This document shows positions 20,257 through 31,770 of a stretch of DNA of 64,000 nt, piece after piece. Location of the stretch: positions 1,659,950-1,723,949 of the forward strand of contig NW_003314295.1 in assembly GCF_000143415.4 (NCBI RefSeq). Direction: 5' to 3'. Made by a program: the position numbers and the translations under genes. Every line of letters starts with the position of its first letter. Position 1 is the stretch's first letter. The DNA comes from Selaginella moellendorffii (lineage: Eukaryota; Streptophyta; Lycopodiopsida; Selaginellales; Selaginellaceae). The notes below the pieces were generated by a model. It made no database searches and was not told where the DNA came from. It saw only the letters and a list, made by a program, of their open reading frames with translations.

Positions 20257-22674
20257 TCACCAGTAATCCCCGCAAGAGCACGCCCCATCCTTGAAATGGT
20301 GGAACCTCCTCACGTCCCTCACCACGATCTCCCTGCCAAACACCTTGGAGATGAATTTCGAGGCGTTGTGGCAATCCACGCACACCCGCAAGTTCTTGAT
20401 CACGCGTAGCGTGGATCCCTGCGGCGTGCTCATCATCCCAAACGCGATGGCGAGCTTCTCGCTGTGGAATCGCAGCAGCTGCTCCTTCTGCTCCTCCTCC
20501 ACGTCGTGGAGCACCTCGCCCGTGACCGCCCGGTACCCCGCGCGCTCGATCGCGCCCATCACGCGCTCCAGCTCCGCGTAGATCGCCTCCGACTGTGGGT
20601 GCGATCGATCGCGCACCACAAACTCGTGCACCTTGCTCCGGATCTCGATCGAGCTCACGCCCGGGATCTTCCGGAGCCCCAGATCGGCCATGATCTTCCT
20701 CACCGCCGCAGCATCGTCCCACCGCCCGGCCGCCGAGTAGATGTTGCAAAGCGCGACATAGGCCGCGGTGTGATCCGCCCTGAGCTCCAAGACCCTCTCG
20801 GCGGCAAATCTCCCGCGCTCGGTATCGCCGTAGATCCGGCACGCGCCCATCAGGGCCATCCACGTGGCGGCATCGGGCGGCACAGGCATCGCCTGGACGA
20901 TTCCGTGCGCATCCGCGAGCCGGCCCTTCCGCCCCAGAAGATCCACCATGCATCCGTAGTGCTCGGTCGCGGGAACCACGCCGTGATCCCCGGTCATCGC
21001 CGAGAAGTGCTCGCATCCGGCTTTCACGAGCCCGGCGTGCGCGCACGCCGAGAGGAGATTCAAGAAGGCGATCCTCTCGGCATCAAATCCCTCCTGGAGC
21101 ATCGCCCGGAAGAGATCGCAGCAATCCTCGACGCGGCCGTGCTGCGCGCTCGCGGAGAGCATCGCATTCCAGGAGATCTCGTCCCTGGCGGGCATTCCAT
21201 CGAAAGCGTCCCTGGCGTCGCGCAGGCTGCCGCATTGCCCATACATGCTCACGATCGCGTTCCCGAGCGTGACATCGCGATCGAGGCGCCGATCCGCGGC
21301 GACGCAGGCGTGGATTTGCCTACCCTCGCTCAGCGCCGCCAGGCTCGCGCACGCATCCAGCGCGGTGATGTAGAGGATCCTGTCGGGCGAGATCCCGCGC
21401 TCGATGGCTGCGCCCCAGAGCTTGAACGTCGACCGGCGATCCCGGCACTGCGCGTATACTGCGATCATCGCAGTGACGAGCGCGGCATCCCATTCGCCCT
21501 CCTCGCGCGCCGAGAAGACCCTGATCGCATCCTCTTGGCCATCACATCTCGCGTAGGCCATCACAAGATCCGTGACGATGGCTACGTCCGTGACGACGCC
21601 GATCTCTTGGGCGATGGCCTCGACGAGCCGCGCGACGCGAAGATCCTCGCATCCTTCCAGCGCCGCAAAGAGAGTGGATCGCGTTGGAACCACGCCCTCG
21701 AGAAGCATCGCGTGGAACGTCTCCACGGCTAGCAGATGGCCGATCTGGGTAAATGCTGCGATCATCGATGTCCACGACACGGCATTCCTCTCGGGCATCT
21801 CCGCAAAGAATTTCCTGGCACAATCGATCTCTCCGCAGCGCGCGTACGCATTCACCAGAGCAGTAGCCACGACGACGTCAGATCCAAGCCCTGTTTCATC
21901 GAGGCAGGCGTGGAATCCCTTCACCTGGGAAGCGCGAAGTGATGGCGACGAAGAACACGCCTTGAAGACCGAGACAAATGTGACGAGATCCGGCGGGATC
22001 CCGAGCTGGAGCATCCGATAGAAGATCTCCAACGCCTCTCTCGGCGATCCATTCTGCGAATTCGCGGTGATCATCGCGTTCCACAGCACCACATCCAGAT
22101 GCCTCTCCAGATGCCCAAACAGGGCATTTGCGTCGCGCAGGCTCCCACACCGGCCATACATGCTCACCAGCGCGCTCGCAACGATCTCCTGGAGCCCCAA
22201 TCCAGCCTCGACCGCGCAGCGATGGATCAATCGTCCCGCCGCGAGGAATTCCTCGCTCGAGCACGCACTAAGCACCGACACAAACACAATAGCATCTAGC
22301 GCGATGCCCTCTTGCAAGATTCGATGGAACAAAGCTATGGCGGCCGCCGAATGGCCGCGCGACACGTAAGCGGATATCAGGACCGTCCAAAGCACGATGC
22401 TCTTGTGGGCGATCTTGTGGAAGACGTCTATCGCGCTCTCGAGGCTGCCACACCTGAGATACATGTAAACGAGGCTCGAGGCCAAATACCCATCGCGAGA
22501 CAAGCTCGGGCTACTCGAGATTTTGGAGTGAAGAAGTTTGCCTCTAGCAATCGAGTTACATTCCCGGACGAGACGAACAGCCGCGGCAGAGTCAAAACTC
22601 GAAAGATCCTGCTGCTGCTGCTGGATCCAAAATTGTTGCTGTTGCTCCAATCCTACTAGCTGGGATGATCGCAT
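20257..22674 (-). CDS. PLS-class PPR protein with E/E+ and DYW deaminase domains
   Basis: An intronless 805-residue protein. After a Gln-rich N-terminus it carries tandem PPR motifs of the P, L and S types (YLASSLVYMYLRCGSLESA, WTVLISAYVSRG, NAMITANSQNG and similar) to about residue 640. E and E+ motifs follow (AAYVALCNIYSAAGRWDDAA, then PGVSSIEI near residue 685). The DYW domain at the end keeps the deaminase signature HSEKLA, the CVDCHNA metal-binding pair and the terminal CSCGDYW. Such proteins select and perform C-to-U editing in organelle transcripts, and are very numerous in lycophytes. The target site cannot be read by eye. The ATG at 22674 lies only 88 bp from the RH7 stop codon on the same strand. 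Coding GC is high, and the antisense strand is open over long stretches as a result. Confidence 0.93.
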   Translation of the reverse strand: MRSSQLVGLEQQQQFWIQQQQQDLSSFDSAAAVRLVRECNSIARGKLLHSKISSSPSLSRDGYLASSLVYMYLRCGSLESAIDVFHKIAHKSIVLWTVLISAYVSRGHSAAAIALFHRILQEGIALDAIVFVSVLSACSSEEFLAAGRLIHRCAVEAGLGLQEIVASALVSMYGRCGSLRDANALFGHLERHLDVVLWNAMITANSQNGSPREALEIFYRMLQLGIPPDLVTFVSVFKACSSSPSLRASQVKGFHACLDETGLGSDVVVATALVNAYARCGEIDCARKFFAEMPERNAVSWTSMIAAFTQIGHLLAVETFHAMLLEGVVPTRSTLFAALEGCEDLRVARLVEAIAQEIGVVTDVAIVTDLVMAYARCDGQEDAIRVFSAREEGEWDAALVTAMIAVYAQCRDRRSTFKLWGAAIERGISPDRILYITALDACASLAALSEGRQIHACVAADRRLDRDVTLGNAIVSMYGQCGSLRDARDAFDGMPARDEISWNAMLSASAQHGRVEDCCDLFRAMLQEGFDAERIAFLNLLSACAHAGLVKAGCEHFSAMTGDHGVVPATEHYGCMVDLLGRKGRLADAHGIVQAMPVPPDAATWMALMGACRIYGDTERGRFAAERVLELRADHTAAYVALCNIYSAAGRWDDAAAVRKIMADLGLRKIPGVSSIEIRSKVHEFVVRDRSHPQSEAIYAELERVMGAIERAGYRAVTGEVLHDVEEEQKEQLLRFHSEKLAIAFGMMSTPQGSTLRVIKNLRVCVDCHNASKFISKVFGREIVVRDVRRFHHFKDGACSCGDYW

Positions 22675-22762
22675 TCTAGAGTCACCCGAAGAATATCTTT
22701 ATCTCCGCCTTGCCAAAAGTTTCGTCGTCGTCCTCACAATCAAAACTGGAGTTTTCGTGGAG

Positions 22763-25463
22763 CTAGTACTTGCGGCCCCCTCTTCCACCGCCACTGTAGC
22801 CTCCACGACCTCTTCCACTGCTAAATCCTCCTCTGTTACCTCTTCCACCGCTGTATCCACCTCTGCTGCTTCCACCACCTCCATAGCCACCACCGCCATA
22901 TCCACCCCTGTGGAAACGAAACACGAACACGTCAGCGAAAACCAGCGCATGAAGGAATGTAAAATGCAGTACGTTCTCTCGGGCTTGGCCGTCAGCTCTG
23001 GAAGAGACTCAGGAATCGAGATGGTGAAGTTATCCGCGCCGTCGTTTCCTGATCACGCAGCAGACTTAGGAACATACGGCAATGAGGTGAATTTGTTTTA
23101 CCGATCAAAAACTCGTCCACCATTGCGCTGGGAACGTCAAAGACCGCTGCTTTACCGTCCGCAGTAAGGTTCATGCGCCGAATCGAGGAACTACATTCCT
23201 CGCTTAAAAAACCTCGCAACGCATTGAAGATATATCTGTGTTGCAGCGTATTAGAGAAAAGAATCGACTTTGGAAATTGCAAACGTACCCCACGGAATGT
23301 ATCGGCTTGGACACTTCGAAAAGTAAAGTTGTAGCGTCGTCATGCGATGTCTGCAATGATCTCCTCTTCACTTCAGTGCACCCCTGTCAGAATTTCAAAG
23401 CATCAGATATAACATTCGTGGCTTAAGAATATAAACGCTTACGGCAATCTTCGCTAGAGCCTTAGCCAGAAGTTCCACGGCCGGACGCTTGCAATCGCTG
23501 ACAAGTTGCTCTGCTGCTTCTTTGAAGAAGGGTACTACGCTGAAAGAGTACGATACATTTTAGAAATAAATCAAGAGAAGGTTGAGATGTACCTGTCTGA
23601 AACTGCTGAAACGGCCTTAATAGCGGTGAATGATGATTCCTTAGCGATTGTAGAGGGCTGAGGAGGTGTGATCTTTTCGAACTTAAATCCTGCCTTCGCT
23701 TCAATCATAGGTATCATATATTCCTTCTTCCGATCGAACATCATCACGGCAATTCCCGTATTTCCTGAAAATCGAAGTGGATCATCAGCAAGTTATACTA
23801 TAAAAGGATACTGAACAACATACCCGCTCGCCCCGTCCGACCTGATCGGTGAATGTAAGTCTCTACATCCTTTGGTGGCTCACACTGCTCATCGAAACTT
23901 TACAACCCGTTATGATGCAATAGAGGAAGCAAACCTGGATAATGAGTTGGACGTCATTGATATCCAAACCTCGAGCAGCAACATCGGTGGCAACTAAGAC
24001 AAGGAACTTTGCAGACCGAAATCCAGCTAGAGTGTGCTGTAAAAGAAACGATGTAACGCACTGCTGACTATGTAATCCATTCGTTACCTCTCGCTGTGCT
24101 TGTGGAATGTCTCCGTGTAATGGCCTGGCGACGTTTGTCCCTAACGAACCAGCAAGCTCGGAAGCATCATTTTTCGTCTCCGTGAAAACTATAACTCTTC
24201 CACCACTGGAAAGAAAGAAAAGAAAAGAACAGATGAGAGCAACCTCCCCTAGGAAATGAAATGCTTTACCTGCCATAAACCTTAATCACATCTGCTATCA
24301 TCTGAGACCTCGCAGAATAAGCGCATTGAAGCAGCAAGTGCTTGACATTGTTACTGGCCTTCATTTTCTCATCTCCAACAAGGTCCACGGTTTTCTTATT
24401 TGGTTTAAGAAACCTCGTTGCTATCTGAAGATAAAAAAAAGTTCATATGAACAGAAAGATTCATTTTTATTCCGTCACGCACCTCTTTCACCCAGCTGGG
24501 CATAGTAGCACTGAACAAAAGTGTCTGCACGGAGGAGGTATCTTCGACAGCGCCTAAAATAGCTTCAACAGCCTCCACAAATCCCATGTTAAGCATCTCA
24601 TCGGCCTCATCAAGGACTCGGAACTTCAAAGTTTTCAAGTTCAAGTCACCGCGGTCCAGGAAATCCTGCAAAACCGAAGCCTGGTAAGGATGTCCAGAAC
24701 AACAAAATCCATTACCTTAATACGTCCAGGAGTCCCAACAACAATGTCCACACCACGACGCATAGCATTCTGCTGGGGACCATACTGACTTCCACCATAA
24801 ACACAAATAGTGCTCAAGCCAGCAGCACCTCCGTAGCACTCAAAGTCTGCATGAACCTATAGAGAAGAAAGCTTTACTCGCGAGTCATGAAGTTTCCACT
24901 TACTTGTTTCGCCAATTCACGCGTTGGAGCAAGAACTAGAACCGTGGGAGCACGTCCATAACCTTTTTTCCCCGAAGAAGACTTTCGCAGCGATTCAATG
25001 ATAGGCAACACAAAAGCTAGCGTTTTTCCCTGGAAAAACAAGAACTTTAGGCGCTCTAAAGCTACAACGAAGGACTTACTTGGCCAGTGCGCGCTCTTCC
25101 AACCAGATCATCGCCATCTAGGACGATGTCAAAGCTCTGAGCTTGAATTTGGAACAAGGCCTTGATCCCTTTCTCCCTGAGCATCCCCTTGACAGCGTCC
25201 GAGATCCGGAAATTCTCCAGCGCGTAGGGATTCTCGACATCAATGTCGCTCTTCTCCGGGCTCGACGGCACCTCGGATTTCTTGCGCTTCTTCTCTGGCT
25301 CCTCCGCATTGCCACTCTCGCCCTCTTTCTTCTTCCTCTTCTTCTCCTTCTTCTCGGACGAATCCATCTCCTTCTTCTTATCCGCCAAATCCTCCGCCGC
25401 AGCTGCCTTGAGCTTCTTCGGCTTCTGCTTCACGATCTCTGGCTCAACCTCCACTCCCGGCAT
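22763..25463 (-). CDS. RH7: Nucleolar DEAD-box RNA helicase with GUCT domain (RH7-type)
   Basis: Fourteen exons (first 25080-25463, last 22763-22907) join in phase and give about 662 residues, close to Arabidopsis RH7. The N-terminus is a Lys/Glu-rich tail ([18 protein letters not shown]). Helicase motifs follow: Q-motif region [17 protein letters not shown] (motif I, split by an intron), PTRELA (Ia), GTPGRI (Ib), DEAD (II), SAT (III), VIVFTETK (IV), [10 protein letters not shown] (V) and [10 protein letters not shown] (VI). A GUCT domain ([13 protein letters not shown]) and a Gly-Arg rich tail ([12 protein letters not shown]) end the protein; GUCT is shared with vertebrate RNA helicase II/Gu. 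The role is rRNA processing and structural remodelling of pre-ribosomes in the nucleolus, with RNA chaperone activity known for plant RH7. Introns are mostly 50-110 bp. A telo-box-like GAACCCTAATT lies near 25501, typical of plant ribosome-biogenesis promoters. Confidence 0.92.
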
Positions 25464-25981
25464 CGTAGCAGCGATGCCAAAGACCTAGAACAAACCTCTA
25501 GAACCCTAATTCCTCTCTTTTGGCGGCTAAAAGGGCAAAAGCGCGACGACACGTCAGCCCTATGATTTAGAAGTATTAAGTTAGTACAAAGTTAAACAAA
25601 CTGGTTAAACTGAAATTAACAAATAACTTATTCTTCTCACTGGGCTGTGCTTCGTCGCCTGGGAACGTTACAACCGGGGCAGCGGGAGGAGAGGTTCCAA
25701 ATTGTACACCAAAACTCGTCGCAAGAGAGAATTTTTTTTTGTTGTTCTTCCGCCATTAAAGTCCATCCCTGCCCCTAGAAACTTTTTTTTTCCTTCTTCC
25801 TCCTGTTGTCAGGACCAAGCAGCACTAAAAACGAGAAATCTCTCCAAAGAACGAACAAAGGATCCAATCCAACCAACGATGAAGCTCTCTCTGTCGCCCC
25901 CTTGATGAAAAGCTCAGTCCAGAGATATCTACACGGAGCAGCATCCATTCTTCCTCCTCCTCCTCCTCCACCCCGGGAAGC

Positions 25982-27004
25982 TCAATCGTCTACAAGTCTC
26001 CACCCCGGCACTGGGATCTCTAGCAACTGTTGCTCCGTCAATCCGCCAGGGCCGGCCTTTGCCACGGCCTTGGCAACCGCGGCGGTGGCTTTTACCTGTG
26101 CCTTCTTAGGCTCCTTCGAAGCCTTTGAAACTTTGAGCTTTGTGGTGGCGACAAGTACCTCGTCGGCGGGCTCCTCCGTGCCATTGGTGGTGGTCTCGCT
26201 CGGGTCCCTCTTGATCGCTACCACCGCGTCCGCTACCACCGCAGTGCTCGTCGTTACCAGCGCGTTGCTCATCGTGTTCGTTTTGTTGTCGTGCCTCTCC
26301 TCGTCTGGCATGTCTGTGTTCTCGGCGGAACTAGAGCTAGTAAGCTCTGCTTTTTCGTCGGTCTCTTTGGAGGGAGACCTCGAGAGAGACCTATTAAACT
26401 CCCCCGAGTTAGTGAAAAAGAAAGAAGAAAGAAAAATCTTAACTGGTAGTGGAACGGACAGCTTCTACCTCCATATCCAACACGCTTTATCATTTTCCTC
26501 TTGAGCAGTCTGCGAGTTCTCAGGCAAGAAAAACAATGTTAATACACCAGACTGCAAAGAACGCACATTTTCTAGTCCTTACAGTCTGAGAGCTTTGCTC
26601 GTGTCTGGATTGTTTCCCAGTGCCTCACGGATCACCTTCTCGGTAAGGGTCGCATTTCCAATAAGTTGAAGCACGCGGTAAGAACAGCGCAGCACGCGAC
26701 TTTGTTTCCAGCCCTCCTCGTCAAGATCTGCCTTAAGGAAATCTCCATTGCTACTGGAAGGGCTCACAGTCATTTCGGACTTCCCCTGGTTCTTCTGCAA
26801 GGAAGACAAAGAAAAAAGAGAGTCAACAGAGCGCCAAATGCACCTCTAGATCATCACACCACACAGAAACCAAGCCCTATGGTCGTCTAGATCCCTATCT
26901 ACTGTAGAAAAGCCGCGCAAGAAGGCCACAAAACCTCACATTCTCCCGGATTTACAGACCTTACGGACGCCCAGTCGATTCCTCGGCGCAAACCGCGATG
27001 GCAT
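25982..27004 (-). CDS. Small protein with a helix-turn-helix-like domain, function unknown
   Basis: Four exons on the minus strand (26960-27004, 26583-26794, 26444-26509, 25982-26390) join in phase and encode 243 residues. The N-terminus is basic (MPSRFAPRNRLGVRKKNQ). Residues about 45-110 form a likely winged-helix or three-helix domain: SYRVLQLIGNATLTEKVIREALGNNPDTSKALRLLLK, then KMIKRVGYGGRSCPFHY. The C-terminal half is low-complexity, with Ser/Glu then Ala/Lys/Val stretches, and ends in a conserved-looking LLEIPVPGWRLVDD. I cannot name the family; nuclear DNA binding is an inference from the basic helical core. The first intron has two possible donors; only the one after AAG keeps the frame. 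It is transcribed away from the PATROL1-like gene with 616 bp between the starts. Confidence 0.68.
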
Positions 27005-27620
27005 TTGAAGCTTTTCTCAGGCGCTGCAGCGAATTCCCAGCCGGCACACCATGCGACATCCACAATCTAGGGCCGCGACGCGCCGAGCTAGAACCCTACC
27101 GCTGGAAGAAGAAATTTCGGAATGGAATCACAAACCCTAGCTGCGGCAAAGCGCATTATATACCTGGAGGGAAACCTGGAGATAGACTGGGGATGAAATG
27201 GCTTAGGGTTTAGGGTTCTGTACAGGCCATACGCCATGGACGATCCGACTGCAGAGTTTGCAACCAACGGTCCAGATCGATCGCATCTGTGGCGAATATG
27301 CTACCGGATTGGCACGGCTCGAATCGTCCTGTGAGGGGAAAACATTCTGTCTTATCAGAGGCTGACACGCGTCTCGTGCTGGGCTGTCAAATGTTCCACA
27401 CGCACAGCTCTTTCTTCTTTGCTGGTAAAAGGAGTGCTTAAATCCTTTGTTCTAGGGTTTGGGGCTCGAGGGGGGCCAAGCGCGTCGTGGAGTAGCGACG
27501 AGGTCAAGCAACGCCTCCAATCGGTATGATCAGTCCCTCAGCTCGGAATCCACGGATTATCTGAGCTACATTGCGATCGCTGTCGCGAGAGGCTGTGATT
27601 TCGGGTAGATCTTGGTGAGA
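27005..27620. promoter_or_regulatory. Shared divergent promoter region (HTH-like gene / PATROL1-like gene)
   Basis: The two ATGs lie head to head 616 bp apart. The region holds telo-box-like AAACCCTAG motifs near 27080-27220, TTAGGGTTTAGGGTT near 27201-27216 and one P1BS-like GAATATGC at 27294-27301. No other gene is seen. Confidence 0.5.
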
Positions 27621-30600
27621 ATGAATCGATTTCTCTCCAAATCCAAGAGTATGGAGACTGGTAGCAGGAGATCGACGGAAATTGGGCCCGGGTTGCCACC
27701 GCTGGATGTGAACTTGTCCGAGAGCGCTCTCAAGGAAGCCGCGTATGAAATTATCCTGGTAGCATCGGGTTCCATCGCCGCCAGGGCGCTGGTTTACACA
27801 GGGATCAAGAAGAGCACGAGTTTGAACAAGCCTGCCGAGAAATCAGCCACGGCTATGGCTGCCAGTCGAATGAAGAAAGCTCTGGGGCTTAGATCTAAAC
27901 GCGACAGTGACAGTCAAGGAAAAGCCAAGCAGCCGATAGAGCGTCTGAGAATTCAATTAGGTGTATCGGAGAAAGTGGATGCCAGAGTGAGACGAGCACT
28001 GACGAGAGCTACAGCAGGACAGGTATGGAAATCCCGTTCCAAGCTTTTACTCCTTTGCTTAAGCTGTTTAAGCCCACCTTTCCTCTTTTTGTTGATGCAG
28101 ACTGGAAAGTCTCTCGTTGTTCCCGTGGAGCTTCTCCAGAACATTGGCTCCACCGATTTTTTTGAGAGCGAGGAATACAACCAGTGGCGAAGTTCTCAGC
28201 TAGACGTTCTGGAGGCCGGTTTGCTTTGCCATCCTAAGATCGATTTGGACAAACGTGAGATTGGAGCGCAGCGCTTGAAGCAGGTGCTGTTTGAAGCCAG
28301 GCAAACTCCGTTTGAGACCGGTCGGAATAGCGAACGCATGCAAGCGTTGAGAAGCGCAGCTATGGCCTTAGCAAGCAGGGGAGACGATGGTATCCATTGG
28401 GCAGATGGCTATCCTTTCAACGTCCACCTTTACCAGGTGTTACTGCAGTGCTGCTTCGACACACAGGATCCGAGTGCTGTCATCGACGAGATGGATGAGT
28501 TGGTGGACTTGCTCAAAAATGGCTGGAGTATACTTGGCATCGATCAGAAAGTTCACAACATCTGCTTCCTGTGGGTTTTGTTCCGACAGTTCTTCGTCAC
28601 GGGCGAGACTGAGCTGGAACTTCTAGGTGCTGCTCAGACTCAGTTGAATGAAGTTTCTAAGGATGCCAAGAACGAACGGGATCCCATTTATATCCAGCTT
28701 CTGAGCTCGGCTTTGTCGGGGATGCAACAGTCAGTTGAGAAGAGGCTCTTTTCGTACCACGACGCGTTTCCAGTTGGAGGTGCCGGACTCATGGACAAGC
28801 TGATCCCGTACGCCCTCGCTGCTGCTCAGATCTTGCACGAGGACATCTCTCAAGAGTATCGCCGAAGACGGACGGAGCAAGTGAACGTGGCGGCCACCAG
28901 GATTGATGCCTACATACGTTCCTCGGTTAGGAGTGCTTTCGCAATGGTAAGTTCTGTCAGTTCTGCGGTACTGTTTGTTTAGCTAACTACTGTTAATTGG
29001 ACGCAGATGATGGAGCCAGTTGATTCCAAGAGAAAGTTGGCCAAAACTCAGACTCCGGCGCTTGCTGTCCTTGCAAAAGATACTATGGATCTTCTCCGAA
29101 ATGAGAAGGCAAAGTACAGTCCAATCTTCAGTCAGTGGCATCCCAATCCTGGGGGTGTGGCAGCTGCGACTCTCCACGCGTGCTACCACAGGGAACTTAA
29201 ACAGTACTTGACTGGACTCAAAATTCTCACTCCCGAATCCGTAGAGGTTCTGAAGTCGGCAGACCAGCTGGAGAAAGAGCTCGTTCAGGCCGTCGTCGAG
29301 GACGCGGTTGACTGTGACGACGGAGGAAAGGGCCTCATTCGAGAAATGCCTCCTTTTGAAGGTGATTCCACTGTAGCGGCCTTGACAAAACAGTGGGTGC
29401 AATCGAGCATCGAACGCCTCGGGGAGTGGGCGGAAAGAAACATGGCAAAAGAGGTTTTGTTTCTGAAGCGTGTCTCCACTTTGGCTGACGTTTTGTGGCC
29501 TGTCTGTAGGACTGGAATCCAAATGCAATGCGTGAGCATTATGCGCCATCAGTGGTGGAGCTGTTGCGGCTGATCGAAGAGACCTTGGACGCTTTCTACG
29601 TGCTCCCCATCTCGCCTCCAAAGGACGTAGTCCAGGACCTTGCTTCCGGGGTGGACCGAGTTTTGTATCGATATGTTGCTCACGCCGTCTCCAACTGCGG
29701 TAAGCTATTATTTTGCGGGCCAACCAAGGAAACTTTCGGACTGATATCTTATGTTTCTTTGTGGTTTTCGTAGAATCCAAGACAAATCCCCGTTTGCCGC
29801 CTTTAACGCGATGGAACAAAGATCTCCATGCAAAGAGCAGCTTATCCTGGTTCAAAAAGGACAAAAGGAAGGGACAGGTAGAGCCCAGGAATGGCGTCCA
29901 GCACGTCGACACGACCGAGCTGCAGCACCTCTGCGTCCGCATAAATACGCTGTATCATCTGGAGTCTGAGCTCGAGTTTATGGACAAGCGCATACGAGCC
30001 GGGTGGCAGGACAACAGCGTGAAGCGAGACTCGGAGCCACAATCCAAAAAGCAGCCGGGCAAATCTCCAGACGCCAGCGGCGATCAGGCAAAGTTTGAAA
30101 GAGCACGGTCGAGCTGTAAAGAAGGCATCCAGAAGCTGACCGAGGCCGGCGTCCACCGCGCCGTTTTCCAAGACATGAGGGCGGTGCTGTGGGACGGACT
30201 GTACGCCGGGGGCGTGGCAAACGCCCGGGTGGACCAGGTGATCCATCAGCTGGACGCGCAGCTGGAAGTCATCGCGTCGACCGTTTCGGGGCGGCTCCGG
30301 AACAAGCTCGTGACGGCGCTCATGAGGTGCTGCTTCGACGCATTCTCGCTGGTGATCCTTGGCGGCGGGCCGTCAAGAGCGTTCCAAGCCGCGGACGCGG
30401 CGATGCTGGAGGAGGACCTGGCGGCGCTACGGGAGCTGTTCAAGGCCGATGGCGACGGGCTCCCGGCGGAGGTGGTGGACAGGTACTCGTCGTGCGCAGC
30501 GCAAGTCCTCCCGCTCTTCGCCATGGAGACTGGCGAGCTCATCGACAGGCTCAAGTCGCTCGACGGCGGCGGCAGATCGAGGGGCTCCTCCTCCGCGCCC

Positions 30601-30729
30601 GTGCCCCCCAATCCCAAGAGCTGGAGCCCATCGGATCCAAACACGGTGCTGCGAGTTCTCTGCCACCGCGCGGACGAGACGGCCTCCAAGTTCCTCAAGA
30701 AGGCGTACGGCCTTCCCAAGAGAGTGTGA
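27621..30729 (+). CDS. DUF810 / MUN-domain protein (PATROL1, UNC-13-like)
   Basis: Five exons (27621-28022, 28101-28946, 29007-29453, 29510-29699, 29774-30729) join in phase and give about 946 residues; Arabidopsis PATROL1 is a little longer (about 1,035). The family is plant-specific, with a C-terminal MHD/MUN-like helical region related to Munc13 priming factors; PATROL1 moves the proton pump AHA1 to the guard-cell plasma membrane. Sequence signs: N-terminal LPPLDVNLSESALKEAAYEIILVASGS, a mid-protein EQVNVAATRIDAYIRSSVRSAF, FDGIEL-like helices (DWNPNAMREHYAPSVVELLRLIEETLDAFYVLPI), and the C-terminal LDAQLEVIASTVSGRLRNKLVTALMRCCFDAFSLVILGGGPSRAF that typifies DUF810. Two introns are multiples of three and stay open, so frames merge if not spliced. 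Confidence 0.9.
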
Positions 30730-30762
30730 TCTCCCGTACTAGCCCGATTTTTTGTATATAGA

Positions 30763-30856
30763 GGATATTCCTTAGAATGTTGCTTGACGGAATATGCGTC
30801 AACGCTGGCGGTATATTCTGCGCGGGTTTTTCGCGCCGTATATACCCCGCATATGC
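30763..30856. promoter_or_regulatory. Cluster of five P1BS-like palindromes before the CYSTM gene
   Basis: GNATATNC occurs at 30763-30770 (GGATATTC), 30790-30797 (GAATATGC), 30811-30818 (GTATATTC), 30838-30845 (GTATATAC) and 30849-30856 (GCATATGC). By chance one would expect about one such six-fixed-base match per 4 kb of equal composition. It lies 260-360 bp upstream of the CYSTM ATG and just after the PATROL1-like stop. Confidence 0.6.
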
Positions 30857-31118
30857 CCTAGCTCTCGTCGCTCTCTCCGTGTTGCGTGTCCGATCGTTTT
30901 CTTATTTCTTCGCTCCCCGGTCTTCGCTGCGCCTTCCTTTGTGTGTCGGCTATTTGCCAGGGAGGGTTAGATCTGGATTGTCAATCCCTCGCCGCGGCAC
31001 TGTAGAAATCTGCGATCCACGGCGCACTAGAAATTCTAATCTTCGCCAGAGCTGATTGGCTGGTTGCTTGATTCGAGCGTTCTTGCGCGATCTTTTCGAT
31101 TCTTTCTTGCTCGGGGGA

Positions 31119-31629
31119 ATGGCGGAGGATCCCAAATATGCCTATCCCGCGCAGCCGGCGTATGGCTATCCCCCCCAACAAGGTATGCGTAATCTTCCCT
31201 CTTGTCTCTCTTGTTCTTCCAGCATTTCCATTCGCCGCTAGAAATCTTTTTCTTGGAGTTTGTGGCTTTCGATTCCTACGATCTTGAAATTTACTCTCTT
31301 GCGGATTTGTCTCCAGGGTATCCGCCACAGGGCTATCCCCCGCAAGGCTACCCGAATCAAGCGCAGGGAGGATACTACCAGCAGCCACCGCCAGTAGTTC
31401 CACCGCCGCAGTATCAACAGCAAGCTCCTCCGCGCAAGAACAACAGCAATTTCTTGACTGGATGGTAAGCTTTCGGTCGATCGCTCGAGCTTTTCCATTT
31501 TCTCATCTGGATTGGATGGAGCCTGACACCATCGATTTTTAATTTCTTCCCTGTAGCTTGGCCGCGATGTGCTGCTGCTGCCTCTTGGATGACTGCTGTT
31601 GCGACCCCACTCTCTTGATCATCGACTGA
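31119..31629 (+). CDS. CYSTM-family cysteine-rich tail-anchored membrane protein
   Basis: Three exons (31119-31182, 31317-31464, 31557-31629) join in phase to give 94 residues. The N-terminal two thirds is a Pro/Gln/Tyr/Gly-rich repeat (GYPPQGYPPQGYPNQ). The last exon encodes the CYSTM module: LAAMCCCCLLDDCCCDP, a cysteine cluster in a short hydrophobic stretch near the C-terminus. CYSTM proteins are small tail-anchored stress-tolerance factors in plants and fungi, often at the plasma membrane. Intron positions separate the repeat from the module, as in other plant members. The dense P1BS-like cluster upstream suggests nutrient-responsive expression (inference). Confidence 0.88.
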
Positions 31630-31770
31630 GAAGAAGTCGAAGATGAAATAACGCGAGATGTGATCCATCCATCTATCCGTGTGTAATTTATTTGGAAATT
31701 TATCAAATCGCTCTTTTAGGGTTCTTGGGCAAAGTTTAGGGCTCTTGGGTGAAGTTTTAGGGTTTTATGC

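Noticed and set aside
20464-21732. Long plus-strand frame (422 codons) opposite the PPR gene
   Set aside because: It is an antisense shadow caused by GC-rich codons of the PPR-DYW gene; His/Arg/Leu-rich with no domain.
29454-29509. Open read-through of intron 3 of the PATROL1-like gene as coding sequence
   Set aside because: Splicing from GAG|GTTTTG to TGTAG|GAC joins AKE to DWNPNAMREHY in the family frame; read-through leads to an early stop.
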